From contig OW203993.1 of assembly GCA_934047225.1 (NCBI GenBank), forward strand, positions 23,698,069 through 23,762,068: a stretch of 64,000 nucleotides of DNA. Reading direction: 5' to 3'. A program made the translations under genes and the position numbers. This document shows positions 22,788 through 35,171 of this stretch, piece after piece (position 1 is the first letter of the stretch; each line of letters opens with the position of its first letter). The notes beneath the pieces are model-generated. The model was not told the origin of the DNA and did no database searches. It was given only the letters and a program-made list of their open reading frames with translations. The DNA comes from Ypsolopha sequella (Eukaryota; Arthropoda; Insecta; Lepidoptera; Ypsolophidae).

Positions 22788-23221
22788 AATATATTAGATA
22801 ACATTTATTTAAACGGCCAAATTGAAAATTGAAAGAGGTTTGGTAAGCGACTAGTATTACGGATTGAAAACCCTTTTTATTAATTTCGCAAAATCAAACG
22901 TTGACATTCCATAGTAATCGACTCGGGGCTGGGTTTCCGTTTGTAGGGAACACGAAAAAATATTTTACGAATTTCACAAAAAGGGTCATCGAACCTTCAT
23001 ACCGAGTATTCAGTATGAATTTGGCTATATAATAAATTTAACCTACTGAATCTGTAACGCCAGCCAACGTTTTGTATTAAAAAAATATTGTGTGCAATGC
23101 AATCAATTTGTTTGTATGTTTTTGTGTATGTATTAGACATTAGTATGTAGTGTATTATATTAAAATATTAGGGTTGAAGAAGATTATTTTTCGTTTTGCA
23201 CAAATATGATAACTTCACTTG
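22788..23221. other. Non-coding stretch
   Basis: Near 22975-23030 (CATACCGAGTATTCAGTATG, ATTTGG) there is a decayed match to the foldback family of 51609-51880. Otherwise nothing. Confidence 0.35.
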
Positions 23222-23372
23222 TAAAATGTTTTTTTTTCTCCACACCATCGGTTGACTGGAAGAAATTTCTTTAAGGAATAAGTCCGCCCTTGCCTTTTGT
23301 TATTCTGTATTCTGTGTTTTATTTTAATATTCTGTGCAATAAAGTCACTCATTCATTCATCAAATAGCCAAA
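23222..23372 (+). mobile_element. LINE 3' end with (ATTC)n tail
   Basis: Carries GGTTGACTGGAAGAAATTTC, AATAAGTCCGCCCTTG and GTGCAATAAAGTCACTC, then ATTC repeats. A diverged relative of 28213-28372 and 4141-4310. Confidence 0.65.
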
Positions 23373-24540
23373 AACATACAAACATTTCATACATCTGAAA
23401 TACAAAAACAGAGATAATACAAAAACTATTGATAGGGAGAAACAAATCCTATAAAGACGTACTTGTACGTACAGGAACAAACTTAAACAAACTAAACTAG
23501 ACTTTTTGGCTTTTTCATAAGGTTCAGATTGGAAGAAAGGCACTGAACAGTCGCAATCAATCACGCTTTGTCAAGGGATATGGAATTGAAATTTCAAATT
23601 GGAACTTGTTAACAATGCACGGATTAACGCTTTTTGTTCGACACTGTACCTTTTGAATACGCGCCGCCATTTTGAAAACGGGAAATTGCGGTATGGGTTT
23701 TTCATTGCTTTTTTAAAAAAGGTATGAGATGTACCTATAAATGAATGTGTGATAATCATAGGAGACGCCAATCAGTGTCATCAAGTGTTATTTTTTTGGA
23801 AATTTGGGGTTAAGTTCAGTCAGTTTTAATTTTAATAGCTTAAAAGTATTTTGTATGTAGGCAGGTGAAGAGTTTTTTGGGCATAAGTGTAGGAAACTTT
23901 AAATTTATTTGTACATGGGGATTTTGAGAAAAAATCATGACGTCACACACATATACGTTTTTTAATACAAACATGTACTTTTAACGGGCTATTGACACGT
24001 GTGCTTCTAAATTATGTATTTCAACTTCAATTTCAAGAGTAAATTGTGGGATATTTAGATTTACCCCTTATTTTTTCTTCAATGAAGAATTCACTGTGAG
24101 TTTTTCCACAACCATGTCAAAATAAATAAAAGGACGATGCATGCAACTGGTCCTCTAAAAAGGCCCATTTTGCATAAATCACATTATTATTATGTCCTAG
24201 TGCCGTCTCTTTTGCACGCGTGAACAAACTGTGACTCTATCCTACTTTTAATAAAAAAAATTTAGCAATAAGATTTTATCATGTACGTACCTAATTGATA
24301 TGCTTGTTTTCTATATGTGAAACGATGATTTCAGACAATAATTGTATAATATTAATAGAATTCATATAGGTATGGTAATTTAATCTAATTTATATTTTTT
24401 CTTTCTGTCTGTGTTTATGTTTTGTTTAGTATTAAGTTTTTGTGTACCGAATATGGCAAAACACATGGGACCATATTTCATGTTATAACAACCATTTACT
24501 TATGTTTATACAAATTAAGATTTCTGATTCTGATTCAAAT
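23373..24540. other. Non-coding stretch
   Basis: No gene. At 24400-24540 a T-rich segment ends in TTCTGA repeats, possibly another LINE tail. Confidence 0.35.
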
Positions 24541-25256
24541 CATTTTATGATTCACCCAAGTCGGCCTTTTTAGATCCCCTGACCTTATTGGACACACTGA
24601 GAAAAAAATCTGGTTCCGTTAACCTGAATATAGTTCAGTTAAACAGAAAACGTTGTGCATATGTGACGTCTATATTTATTGTTCAGTTTACTAATTTATT
24701 GTTCAGTTTACTAATTTATTGTTCAGTTTACTTGAACAATCTAATGTAGACAATAATTCAAGTAAATATAACATAATTCTGTTTTTGTTTACAAGGTTTT
24801 TTTTACAAAACGATCTGGTAGTATTGTAAAAATATTTTTTCTCCGTGCAACGTGTTCTAAGGAAACATTTTACTTATTTTTTTGCAAAAATCCATAAAAT
24901 TTTCAGGGTTCTTTGAGACAATTGTTCAGTATGATCAATAAATTGTGTATTTTCATTTAATACTACGTCTCTATTTACACCAGGTATAAATTAGAGAAAA
25001 TATCGAAGAACATCAAAAACAAACCAAATAAAACCGATCTCCGTACATCGTAAACCCGCACAATACTGGTACTGAACAAGCACTCGCTTCGATTATCCGC
25101 CGGGTTTGTCTGTATTTTATAGCGGTGCGCTCTTCGCGTTATGGCTTTCCGATATTATTTCCCATTTTTTGCGAGCTTTGTGAGCGACCGACGGGGAAGT
25201 GTGGATAAGACCGCGACATACAGGATGTGTACTGATTATACATAACCAAACAGATT
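24541..25256. other. Non-coding stretch with a 21-bp triplet repeat
   Basis: At 24678-24731 the unit TATTGTTCAGTTTACTAATT recurs about 2.5 times. Nothing else stands out. Confidence 0.45.
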
Positions 25257-25394
25257 TGTGAGTGGTCACGCGAAAAGGGACCTGAAGGAATACAATTATC
25301 CAGAGAAAAACGAATTTTAAAACGTATTCCTGAAAGCTTTAATTAGGCAAATTCTTCCAGGTCCTTCAGGTCCCTTTTCACATGACCACTCACA
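25257..25394. mobile_element. 138-bp MITE with ~35-bp inverted ends
   Basis: Starts TGTGAGTGGTCACGCGAAAA then GGGACCTGAAGGA, and ends with the imperfect reverse complement CCTTCAGGTCCCTTTTCACA then TGACCACTCACA. Non-coding. Confidence 0.75.
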
Positions 25395-25494
25395 TATTAT
25401 TCTTCGACTACTTTCCCTAGTAATTTACGAGTAATTTGAGCCAATTCGGATTAACTTTGGATAACAATTGAACAAAAGAGGCACGTACCTGTAA

Positions 25495-25711
25495 GCACAA
25501 AATAGATACTACCAGAAGGCCCACTCGACGACGGAGCGAGAACAGACGCACACATGCATAGTCGCGTACGTATGATGATCTCGGCAGAATTTCGTATTGA
25601 AATTCACCCGAATATAATTTTCGAGATCGTCGTACGTACGCGTCTATGTGTGCGTGCACCTGTTTTTGCTAGTTGTGCGGAGTGAACCTTCTGTAAGTGG
25701 TTATTTTGTGC
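25495..25711. mobile_element. MITE with GCACAAAATA ends, copy 2
   Basis: Bounded by GCACAAAATAGATACT and AGTGGTTATTTTGTGC. Internal arms CGCACACATGCATAGTCGCG and ACGCGTCTATGTGTGCG pair, so the whole element folds back. Compare 16037-16218. Confidence 0.8.
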
Positions 25712-26065
25712 TGTATTGTATCTATAAACAGTGAACAATAAATGTTGAGACTTCTTATTCTGTACAAGTTAACTGAGAGAATTGTAAAAAAAATCGGCCA
25801 AGTGAGAGTCGGACTCGCGCACGAAGGGTTCCGTACCATTATCTATAAAAACGGCAAAAAAAACATGTCTGTTGTATGGGAACCCCCTTAAATATTTATT
25901 TTATTCTATTTTTAGTATTTGTTGTTATAGCGGCAACAGAAATACATCAACTGTGAAAATTTAAACTGTCTAACTACTACGGTTCATGAGATACAGCCTG
26001 GTGACAGACGGACAGACGGACGGACAGCGGAGTCTTAGTAATAGGGTCCCTTATGGGTACGGAAC

Positions 26066-26597
26066 GATCGATGCTCGGTCTCAAGCTAAGGGATAGAGTG
26101 AAGAGCTCTGATATCAGGAAATTCACAAAAATCACAGACGCGGTAGGTATGCTCTGCAGACTAAAGTAGAAGTGGGCCGGTCATGTCGCCAGAGCAAGTG
26201 ATGGACGATGGAGCGAGTGAGTCCTTCACTGGTATCCGAGAGATGGACGCCGGATGCCTGGTCACCCAATGAGACGCTGGAGCGACAATATCACCGCGAT
26301 AGCAGGCAACACGTGGACAAGACTGGCTCAAGATCGCCTAGAATGGCATAATATGGAGGAGGCCTTTACCCAATTGTGGGTGTCCAAATAATATTTAATG
26401 CATGTATATTCAAATTCAATGTTACTAATTTTATTATTACTTTTGCATGAATTATATAATTTAAATTTATTTTGTTGTTAATATTTTAAATTAAATATTG
26501 TATTAAATTCTAATTGATCAATGTTATAAAATTACATTAACTAATTTAATTACTTGTATGTTATATGGAAATAAATGGCTTTATTATTATTATTATT
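26066..26597 (+). mobile_element. RTE-type LINE 3' end with perfect target duplication
   Basis: The insertion carries a C-terminal reverse transcriptase remnant (26071-26391), an AT-rich 3' region and a TTA-triplet tail. ATGGGTACGGAAC occurs immediately before (26053-26065) and after (26598-26610). This 13-bp target duplication proves a retroposition event into the repeat around it. Confidence 0.9.
26071..26391 (+). pseudogene. RTE reverse transcriptase C-terminal pseudogene
   Basis: A 107-codon frame reads LGLKLRDRVKSSDIRKFTKI, then a WAGHVAR motif, GRRMPGHPMRRWSDN, TRLAQDRLEW and a final QLWVSK. This is the C-terminal tail of RTE-type ORF2 proteins, downstream of the catalytic domain. Two internal stops (TAG after CRLK, TGA after GRWSE) break it. 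The endonuclease and RT core are absent, as expected for a 5'-truncated copy. Confidence 0.85.
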
Positions 26598-26773
26598 ATG
26601 GGTACGGAACCCTAAAAAGTACTAATTTCACTCTTATGTAAAATCCAGTCATTATGGAGCTACCATACTACCATTAAAAATACGTTTATTATACATTGCT
26701 CTTATCTCAAAGTTGTATTTTGGCCGTAATAATTATTCCTTAATATTTTGTTACAAATACGGAGAATCAATCC

Positions 26774-27167
26774 TTAAGGGGGAACGCGTCGTATCCTCTA
26801 CGAAATGCACAACTTAAGATGGTTCTTCTTATTTTTGAATTACAGATATTAAATAAATGAGATTTATGGCATTTCGCGAACATAGTTTAATGTCAATTAG
26901 GCTTTTCCGGCAAAATTTTGTTATAATATGCATAACGTTGTAGATGTATGGGCACACAAACTTAAAAAACGCTTTTAAGTAATGTGTGCCCATACATTTA
27001 CAACGTAATACATAAAACAACTAAATTTTGCCGGAAAAGCCTAATTGACATTAAACTATGTTCGCGAAATGCCATAAATCTCATTTATTTAATATCTGTA
27101 ATTCAAAAATAAGAAGAACCATCTTAAGTTGTGCGTTTCGTAGAGGATACGACGCGTTCCCCCTTAA
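26774..27167. mobile_element. 394-bp foldback element bounded by TTAA
   Basis: Begins TTAAGGGGGAACGCGTCGTA and ends with the reverse complement CGACGCGTTCCCCCTTAA. The two ~180-bp arms are almost identical along their length and leave only a short spacer around TTAAAAAACGCTTTTAA (about 26963-26979). The TTAA borders fit piggyBac-type target choice, although TTAA is itself palindromic. No coding capacity. Confidence 0.8.
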
Positions 27168-27720
27168 AGTCCAAAACAAAAGTTGGTCAGTATGACCGGC
27201 ATTCTGTTCGCAGCAAGTAATGGATACACCTGCAATATTTTGAGACCATAGTCTTTTTACACCATACATAAGACAAAATGGAGGGTCATTTTCTATTATA
27301 TCATTTATACAGCATGCTGAAAGGGCGTATCCACAAAAATATAAAATCGACTGGTTATTTAGGCATAATAGTACCTATAACCAGTGCAGCAACCGTTACT
27401 TAGAGCTAATAAATATGGAGAATAACCCAAAAAAGTCGAAATTTCCATAATTCAGAAAATCTGTAGACACGCCTTTTCAGTTTGATGCCTTCGATATGTA
27501 TAGGTGTTTTATTATTTATTTTTATATTCTCTACAGCAATTTAAATAACATTTTCCATTTTGTACCAACAGTGTCATAGTGTGCGCTCACTCTCACTCTC
27601 TTCAATCTCAATAAGAGGGAAAGTGAGCTTGCAGAACTTTTCCAGGTGTAACAAAATTATCTTATAAAAAAATGTAACTACTCGATTGAGGTTAATGACC
27701 CCTTTTAATTGTGTTTTTAT
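27168..27720. other. Non-coding stretch
   Basis: A minus-strand frame near 27170-27269 reads VKRLWSQNIAGVSITCCEQN but ends at the foldback border. Nothing assignable. Confidence 0.3.
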
Positions 27721-27739
27721 TTTACCCAAATGTTTAATG

Positions 27740-27925
27740 TAGTAGTAGTAATTTATAGTAGTTTATGTTGCATGTAATGTAGTAAATATTTAATTAATCT
27801 AAGATAATTAGTCCAATCCAAATTTGCAACGCCTATAAAATAGACATCTAAGTCATAAGTACGAACAAACATTTATAAGATCTGTATACACTTAGATTAC
27901 AATAAACGTTTGAGTTTGAGTTTGA
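27740..27925 (+). mobile_element. LINE 3' tail with (TTTGAG)n
   Basis: Ends TTACAATAAACG followed by three TTTGAG units. It resembles the tail of the LINE at 720-3919. The body is non-coding and AT-rich. Confidence 0.5.
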
Positions 27926-28212
27926 GTACCAAATGTTGTCCGTGATGAGCTGTGACGAATAGAAGATAAGATTTCTTGTCATGTCCATACAATTCTATCA
28001 GGTCCACTGTCCTCTCATACAATAATACTTCAGGCTACCTATTGGCTTTTCAAAAAAAGGCGAAGTGAAAAAAATATTACGCAGCCCTCAAATCCATTGA
28101 GAGCTGTAAACTAGCCTGCGGCGTAGAGTAATTAATGAAAGTGGGTTCAAAGACCAGAAAACAGTGTGGTTTCTACTTAAAATATTTTGTATATAAAACA
28201 ATATTTTTACTT

Positions 28213-28372
28213 TTCTAGTGACTATTTCTTCACCACCCAAAGGTTGGCTGGAAGAAATCGCTTCAAGTGATAAGTCCGCCTTTGTACAAAATTATGTTTT
28301 CAATACTCTGTTTTCTTTTATATGTCTTTTGTGTACAATAAAGTGTCAATTCAATTCAATTCAATTCAATTA
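28213..28372 (+). mobile_element. LINE 3' end with (AATTC)n tail
   Basis: Contains CCAAAGGTTGGCTGGAAGAA, GTGATAAGTCCGCCTTTGTA and GTGTACAATAAAGTGTC, then AATTC pentamers. The reverse complement of this body is at 4141-4310. Confidence 0.75.
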
Positions 28373-28426
28373 TTTCATTAAAAATACAGAAATTTGGAAT
28401 CAATTTCTAGTAATATGCATTTTGAG

Positions 28427-28535
28427 ATTACCACCATCCATCGGTCCCAGGCATGGTGGGCCTCCTGGTTTTTTGCCTGTGAGCTGTCCTCTTACGCTCC
28501 CCCGAATTACTTCGAGGGGGTCTTCAAGTATCTAC
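28427..28535 (-). mobile_element. Partial copy of the composite RTE-tailed family
   Basis: Holds only the 5' third of the family (AGGCATGGTGGGCCTCCTGG, CCCCCGAATTACTTCGAGGG). The RTE-like end is missing. Confidence 0.6.
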
Positions 28536-30574
28536 TTCTATCTATCTAATTCTACTTTTTATCTCTATACTAACCATACGATAGACGTTTGAAAATATTT
28601 ATTCGTGAACCCACTGTTGTACCGTGAACTCTGTGCTCGAGTCCCGATCGCCAATTAAATATGTATGTGGTAAGCACTCGCATTACCGAGGGTAGTTTTA
28701 AATTCGGTCTGGTTGGTTTGTTTATGTTTATTGTGTTTGGACGTAAATAAAGGTTTATTTGACCTTATATGACAAGGTCTCCATTAAAGCCATTTTAGGA
28801 CAACTGGCTGAATAAAAATAAAAGTAATTTAGGAACTGGTCATACAAAAGAGATGATTTTTCTATATACAAGAAAAAGAGGAAAAGTATGTGATAATTTT
28901 TAAACGTATACTTATTTGCGTATTTAAAAAAAAGTATAAACCTATACCAATGTCAAGATGTACGAAAAATTTAACATAAAACACCTGAATAAAGACCCTT
29001 TATTACATAGGAGTATCACCCTCGCAAAAAATCTTTGATATTCGAACAAAACCGCGACACATACAGGGGGCGACATCTTACAAGTGTGCTTAATACTGGG
29101 GGTGTCATATAATTGCGACGCGAGACAAAGTCGCAAAGCATTGTACTGAGGTCTGCACGGCTCTTGAACAGCTGAGTTGTGTCAGACACTTACTGAATGT
29201 CATGGTGGAGGTACAGTAGCAGTAGTAGCACACAGACAAATATTGTGAAAATCATCAAACGTTTTTTTTTTTTTTTTTTATATTTTGTAAAATAACAGAC
29301 TTTGGACTTATTTTTTATTGCTACAAACAAATTTACTTTTTAAAATGTATTATACAAGTTAGTTTATATCTATATTACATCATATTAATTGGAACAATTA
29401 TCTTAAATAACATTAAAACTAAAATTAAAATTAAAATATCCTTAAAAATATACTAAAACAACTTAAAACATAAACTATATAATAAATAAAAAATTTCGTC
29501 CAAATCGCTGCTCTGCGGCAAGGTGCCCAGTATGCTGGCGGCATTCCCACATTTTTTGAGTATCAAATAATGTTTGATGGTAGCAAAGGTTACAACGTCA
29601 AGGTGTGAGGTATTTGAAATAAACATGAATTAAATAACATCACGAAATAATTATATCCCACTGTGAGGGTCGGGGGAGGGAGGGGGGTATTTTTCTCTTG
29701 ATCGAGTGTTGACTGTCACTCGGACACAGAAAAAAGAAAAAAGACAAGAAGTCCCTCTCTTCCGCAAGGCGAATCTTGAATTAATAAAATTGAAGTCATA
29801 ACAATTCATCACAATCGGTATAATGTCTAAAATTCTCAAATGACAAGGTCATCGGACAATTCTTTAAAAAATCATAAAAAAATAATGGTTAATTGGGTAT
29901 AAAAAACTTAAATAACATAAAATTATACCTAAAGTTAATACTAACTAAAAAAACAAATTAAACTAAAAACCTAGTAGTCCTAAAATTAAAACTAAACTAT
30001 AAACAAAACGCCTAACCAAAAAAATAAAAAATATAGGAATAAAGAAATTAAAGATAAAAAACCCGGTAGTAAAAATAATTATTTATAAAGTTATTTACAT
30101 TTAATATGTTGTTGGTACTCTGGTGTTTCTCGATCGATTTTAATCAGGCAATCAATTGATTTATTTGTATGAAAAGCATGTAAAAAGATCACCTAAAGTC
30201 AGGTTAGCTTTTAATGGTTTTTGTTAATTGGACAAAAATATTAAGAAGTGTTCATACCATTATTGAGGGGTACATGCTGTCTTTTTGTGGTTTTCAGACA
30301 GAGTAAGAGAGCAATGTGGCTTTAATTTATAAATAAAAGCAATCTAATTCATACTCAACACTCAGGTATTGATAAGAAACGAAAACATATTTTGCTCCTG
30401 TAAATGATTATTCGATAACTCGAGACTTGAATACGTGTGTACGGCGGCGGGAGCAAAATATCAAATTTCGAAAAAATCATCACTTACCCACTGTTAGTAT
30501 GAATTCAGCCGAATGATTAGTCACCATACGTTAAAGCATATGAATATCCAAAGCTTAATTTTTTAAAAGGTTTT
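28536..30574. other. AT-rich non-coding stretch
   Basis: No gene. It includes a poly-T run (about 29262-29279), a scrap of the ~115-bp repeat at 29695-29730 and a partial match to the 5160/30575 repeat at 29780-29880. Confidence 0.4.
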
Positions 30575-30872
30575 TTTATTTTTTTTTCTGACAATATACG
30601 CCAATTCAGGACATAGTTTTCGTTATTTTGGTATATAAATTAACTATTATTTTTTATGATTTCCTCACGTCACTTGAGAACTCTAGACATTATACTGACT
30701 GTGATGTGTTAAAAAGTGGTCTATCTCTGTCTATATACTCGTCTGTCGTCCATCTGTCAAATGAGTCAAAAGCAAATTATTATAAATTTATCTTGATAGC
30801 AAAGGACACATTTCTAAACAGCTATTTCTCAAGTGACGTTACACGAAAGCAAATGGAAGTTGCAGCTTTTTC
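30575..30872 (+). repeat. Dispersed repeat, copy 2 (partner at 5160-5480)
   Basis: Inverted relative to copy 1. It shares ATCTTGATAGCAAAGGACAC and TTCTCAAGTGACGT. The same short frame is open in both. Confidence 0.5.
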
Positions 30873-31800
30873 GTAAAAATATTTATTTTTTAGACGACAA
30901 ATTTGAAAATACGACTTGTTAAACCTAAATCCTGAAATGGATTTACTTAATATATTTATATTACTTAACTTATTTTTTAATTAACTTTTATATTTATATA
31001 TTAAGTATTTATTTGTATTACTTAATTCACTTAATATATACCTTAATATAATTTAATCTAAGTGAATTGCACTGAACTGTACCTCCAATACTGTGCTTAC
31101 GTTGTCGTAATTATGTGACGCGCCTCTCAATGCGACACCCTGTATACAATTGCTTCTTGGTTTAAAGCAACCTGTATACTGCTACCTGTATAATGCCACC
31201 TTGTTTACTCTTTGTTTAAGTACCATTAAGATTAATTATACTACCAGTTAATTACTTTAGATATTGTCATTAATTTGCAAAACAATAATTGGTAAAAAAG
31301 ATGTAATGATGTTATGAACGAGGTGTTTTGTGGCACAGAAAAAGACAAAATTATTGTCACTATAGACTGAATTATACCATGGTTTTACAGATATGAAAAG
31401 AATGTTTTGTTATTAACGAGCATAAAAGGTTTTTAAGTATGTTTTATTACTCTACTGCTCGCGGCGCCCGCGCTGAATATACTCGAAAATAAGTTTTGCG
31501 ATTGGCAAATTTTTTAGACCAGATTTTAATTTTCAACTCAAAATTGAAAGCTAGACCTGTACCTGATACAGATAAACAAGTGAATCTTACCCGTTATAAA
31601 ACATTTAACATTTATTTGTTTATTATTGTTTAATGCCGAGTACCTTTCAGTTACAGCGTAATCGCACAAGCTCTAACTTTAGGTATCAGTAAAAACACTA
31701 TGCAATAATTACCCTTTTTTATTTCTAAATAACGCAAGCGAGTAAAAAATCGAAATCAAAACAGACAAAGATCGAAGGTGACCGACATAGCTGAATCAGT
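30873..31800. other. AT-rich non-coding stretch
   Basis: Repetitive TTAATATA-like sequence at 30945-31065 and nothing else recognised. CTCGCGGCGCCCGCGC at 31458-31473 may be a decayed Helitron end. Confidence 0.3.
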
Positions 31801-32020
31801 AAGTTGAAGTGGCAGTGGGCAGACCATACTCGTCGCCGACATGATGGCCGTTGAGGCCTACGGGCGTTGAAATAGAGACCACGTACAGCAAAGCGTAGCG
31901 TAGGCCGACTTCGTGCCCGCTGGACCGACTGGTAGCGGCTGGATGAGGATGACGCAGGACCGCCAAGAGTGGAGAAATATTGGAAAGACCCTTGTCCAGC
32001 AGTGGACGAACACAGGCTGA
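31801..32020 (+). pseudogene. RTE reverse transcriptase C-terminal pseudogene
   Basis: Reads KLKWQWADHTRRRHDGR, then ALK, RPRTAKRSVGRL and RARWTDW, with three in-frame stops. A frameshift leads into MTQDRQEWRNIGKTLVQQW and TNTG before a final TGA. This is the C-terminal tail of RTE ORF2. The AT-rich 3' region continues to about 32310 and ends in TATGAG repeats. It is older than the copy at 26071. Confidence 0.8.
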
Positions 32021-32310
32021 TGGATGGAAGGCATACTATTCCGTAAAAGAATACCTATCGGATGATGTTACATAAAAACTGTATTGTTGAAATATAATAA
32101 TAAATTAAATAAATTAAAGATATTAAATTATGAATTAAAAAAAAAATAAAATAATTGAAATATAGAATATAACCTACTGTCATACTTTAATTTTATAATA
32201 ATGTAATAATAATTTAATAATAATGTAATTATTGAAATAATGTAATAATAATGTTAGACATGTCATGATAAATTATGAATAAATGAGTATGAGTATGAGT
32301 ATGATGAGTA
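32021..32310 (+). mobile_element. RTE 3' region with (TATGAG)n tail
   Basis: AT-rich sequence following the pseudogene and ending ATGAATAAATGAGTATGAGT. It completes the 3' end of the same insertion. Confidence 0.55.
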
Positions 32311-34361
32311 AAAAAAAATGGGAAATAATAAAACGAGCGAATAAAAAAAAACTTAGCTACTGATGATGAGATACTGTTTTAATGACTTGAGTGGTGTGAA
32401 TTTGAGTAAGTGAAAAATTAACTAAACTGAAGACGAATATTGATTAATAATAAAATCTAGATCGAGCTTACAAAAAGTGAACTGTAAATAATCCTAGTAT
32501 TGTTACTTAAAATTAAATTGTCACTAAAATAGAAAATTGTTTGCCTGAGACTTATTCAACTCAGCCCAAATTTGTATTTTCAAGTCGCCGTTTCCAACAT
32601 TTTTAGTCGCCCACTTAGTATTTTAGTACGCTATATTCAGTATTTTTGACACATTAAATTTGAATTTATATTCGCTCGTTTAAATACCACCCTTTGCCAA
32701 ATATTGAAAAAAATGCAGGACATAATGTTGACACTCAAACAAATATCAGGTGACATAACACAAAAAATGTATTCGAAAAATGTGTCTTCCATTTACCTAA
32801 CAATCAAAGGCTGTTAAATTCTTACATAAGTCCTGAGACGCCTATTTCGTCACCTACAACCCCAAAACCCCACGCAACTTCCAACAAAAGAGGTTAAAGT
32901 CAGTGCGGTTTAATCCGGAATGATTAATGTGTTCACACATTAGACCCCCCTTCCCACCCCAGGGTGGAAATAAGGGAGATATTGGCAGGTCGGGAGCTGT
33001 CTTGTTGTGACATTTATCCGGGATTTTCCGATTAGGTGATAAGGGGTGTTAGTTTAAACCGAAATTTGTGGGGGGAGATGACACGAAAATCGGTTTCATT
33101 TTAATTGTAGCAATCAATATACGTATGTACCTATAGGGTAATGCAAGTTTTATATATTTGTCTTGTGTGGAAAAAAATATTTTTTACTTATGTAAATACT
33201 TTTGTCTATGAATTTGTGAGCACAATCAGTAGAATATGTGGTTTCATTTAAAGCATGCAGTCTATATACACTCGGTATATTTGTGTACCTTGCTGCTTAT
33301 TGTAGTTCATTTTAAGCTATAATTATCTAAGATTTCAAAAAGAATTAAAAAAATCTGGGGATAAGTATGAAAAAATAATATGACCTGCATTTCACAGTTC
33401 ACACTTGAGACACTTCTGACACCCCCTCGGGCATTCATGTCATGACGATTTATTTATTTTATAATTAATAAGAAAAAATAGCAATGACGTCATAATAAAA
33501 ATACAAAATTACATTTTAATTGTAAAACCGAGGCGTCCATTTCAACTGTAAATTTTAAATAAAATAGTTTTTTTTTCTTGCGTTCAGTTATATTTTTTCT
33601 AAGTGAACTACGGAACTATTCGTAGATTGTTGAACGTAAACAAAAGTGACGCGCAGACACTGAACCCCAATTAGAGCAACATTAAGGGACGGTCTTGCTA
33701 AGACGATTCTTATATTGAGCGGAAATGGATTTGTTTTTCCTCGAGTGTTATGTGGAGCCCAATTAATACAATGGTCTTTAGTTTCAACCACTAAAATGTA
33801 TAAAGTTAAAATGCGAATGCTTGAATAAAGTTTATAGTTATATTAGAAGTTGCATAACTTTATGGTAATTTGCGTGGTTGGTAATTGCAGTACAATTTTC
33901 ATCGTTGCACGCATAATGCCAAAATTCTGATTTTGGAAAAATGCGTCCAAACGATTTACACCGTCTATGCGAGTATGTGCTAATTAGGCCAGTATTAAAA
34001 AACCTAGTTTTAGAAAAACTCCATAAAAATATAAAACAAATATATTGAGGGAGTAATTCGTAGGGGTAGATTTTTTACACAACTTCAACTTTCACGAGGC
34101 AAGAAAGTGGAGTTTTGTAGACGCTACGCAAGTTAGGTTAATAAATATGAAATTATTATAGTTGTTGGAAATAGAAATATCATGTTACTGTAAAAATGGA
34201 AAAAAAAGTATAATAAAACATAATAATAAGTAGTGTTGTTTTGAGTGATCTTTTGTATCCAATATTAAGTGTGTTTTTAAATCAAGAACTAATACGAGTA
34301 CAAGGCTTATTCTTTTTTACAAGACAAACACACACATACATTGTATTCAGATTAGACCTGT
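32311..34361. other. Non-coding stretch
   Basis: No gene. A copy of the ~115-bp repeat is at 33388-33452 (CACAGTTCACACTTGAGACA, GACACCCCCTCGG). Confidence 0.4.
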
Positions 34362-34505
34362 GGTCTGGTGGTTCGAACGTTTCGACCACTAATCTGAAGG
34401 TCGCGGGTTAAAATCCCGTAGGAGCACATCTGGTTCGGTCTGCGTACTTCAGAAGGCACCTTATCTTTGGGTCCATATTGTGCCCGAAATACGCCGATAA
34501 GGCTA
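34362..34505 (+). mobile_element. tRNA-derived SINE
   Basis: Box A-like GTGGTCTGGTGGTTCGAACG is followed by box B-like GGTCGCGGGTTAAAATCCC (one extra base in the core). Then come the family body TTCGGTCTGCGTACTTCAGA, GTGCCCGAAATACGCCGATA and AGGCT. This is the most complete of the three related SINEs here. Confidence 0.75.
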
Positions 34506-34739
34506 AATTCTATAAAATCATTATCTTTTGGATGAAATTACAAATATTATACTTTATACACATATTAAACCAGAAAAGATTGAGAAGTATATTTTTAATT
34601 TTTTTCATTTTTTAATCTAAATTTATTAATTTGGTTGGAATTTTGTAATGAATGTGATATATAATATTATTATAAATTGCAGAATCCTATAGTTAATTGT
34701 AATGCATGAAATAATTTTTAACTACTTAATATAATTTAA

Positions 34740-34862
34740 TCCACCTGTATATAATTTAAAATTTTTGCATGACAGTATTGGTAAAAACATGCCTGTACCT
34801 TATTTAATTTTATATCTTAATATTACCATGTTTTTATGCAAATAAACAGTGTGAGTTTGAGT
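34740..34862 (+). mobile_element. LINE-like 3' tail
   Basis: Ends GCAAATAAACAGTGTGAGTT with GAGTTT repeats, similar to 27740-27925. No coding remnant. Confidence 0.4.
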
Positions 34863-35171
34863 TTTTTGAAAAGTAAAAATAAAGTTACCTACCTATACAA
34901 ATTATTGAAATTCCCAAAAAGCAATTCGTCATATTAACCCGCACCTTACAAGACGATGCTCCAAGGGTTCCCTTTATTCAGAGTCTCATTTAAAAAAGGC
35001 AAGACAAGGGATCACTTACCTTTAATTTAACAAAAAATACAAAATTTTAATAGAAAACCCTCAATTATCTCCCTTTTCAGGAACTTATATTTTTAATGAC
35101 AAAGACAGAGACAGATGAATAAACGTATCGTCAGCAAAAATTTCATTTTAGGTTGTCTCGTTAGTCAATAT

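Larger units (their letters stand above)
25786..26622 (+). mobile_element. GGGTTCCGTACC repeat, split by a LINE insertion
   Basis: Begins AAAAATCGGCCAAGTGAGAG and GAAGGGTTCCGTACC; ends GGGTACGGAACCCTAAAAAG. The two GC-rich blocks are inverted relative to each other. A second copy lies on the minus strand at 35172-35478. It is a common lepidopteran interspersed repeat; I do not assign its class. This copy is interrupted at 26066-26597. Confidence 0.75.
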
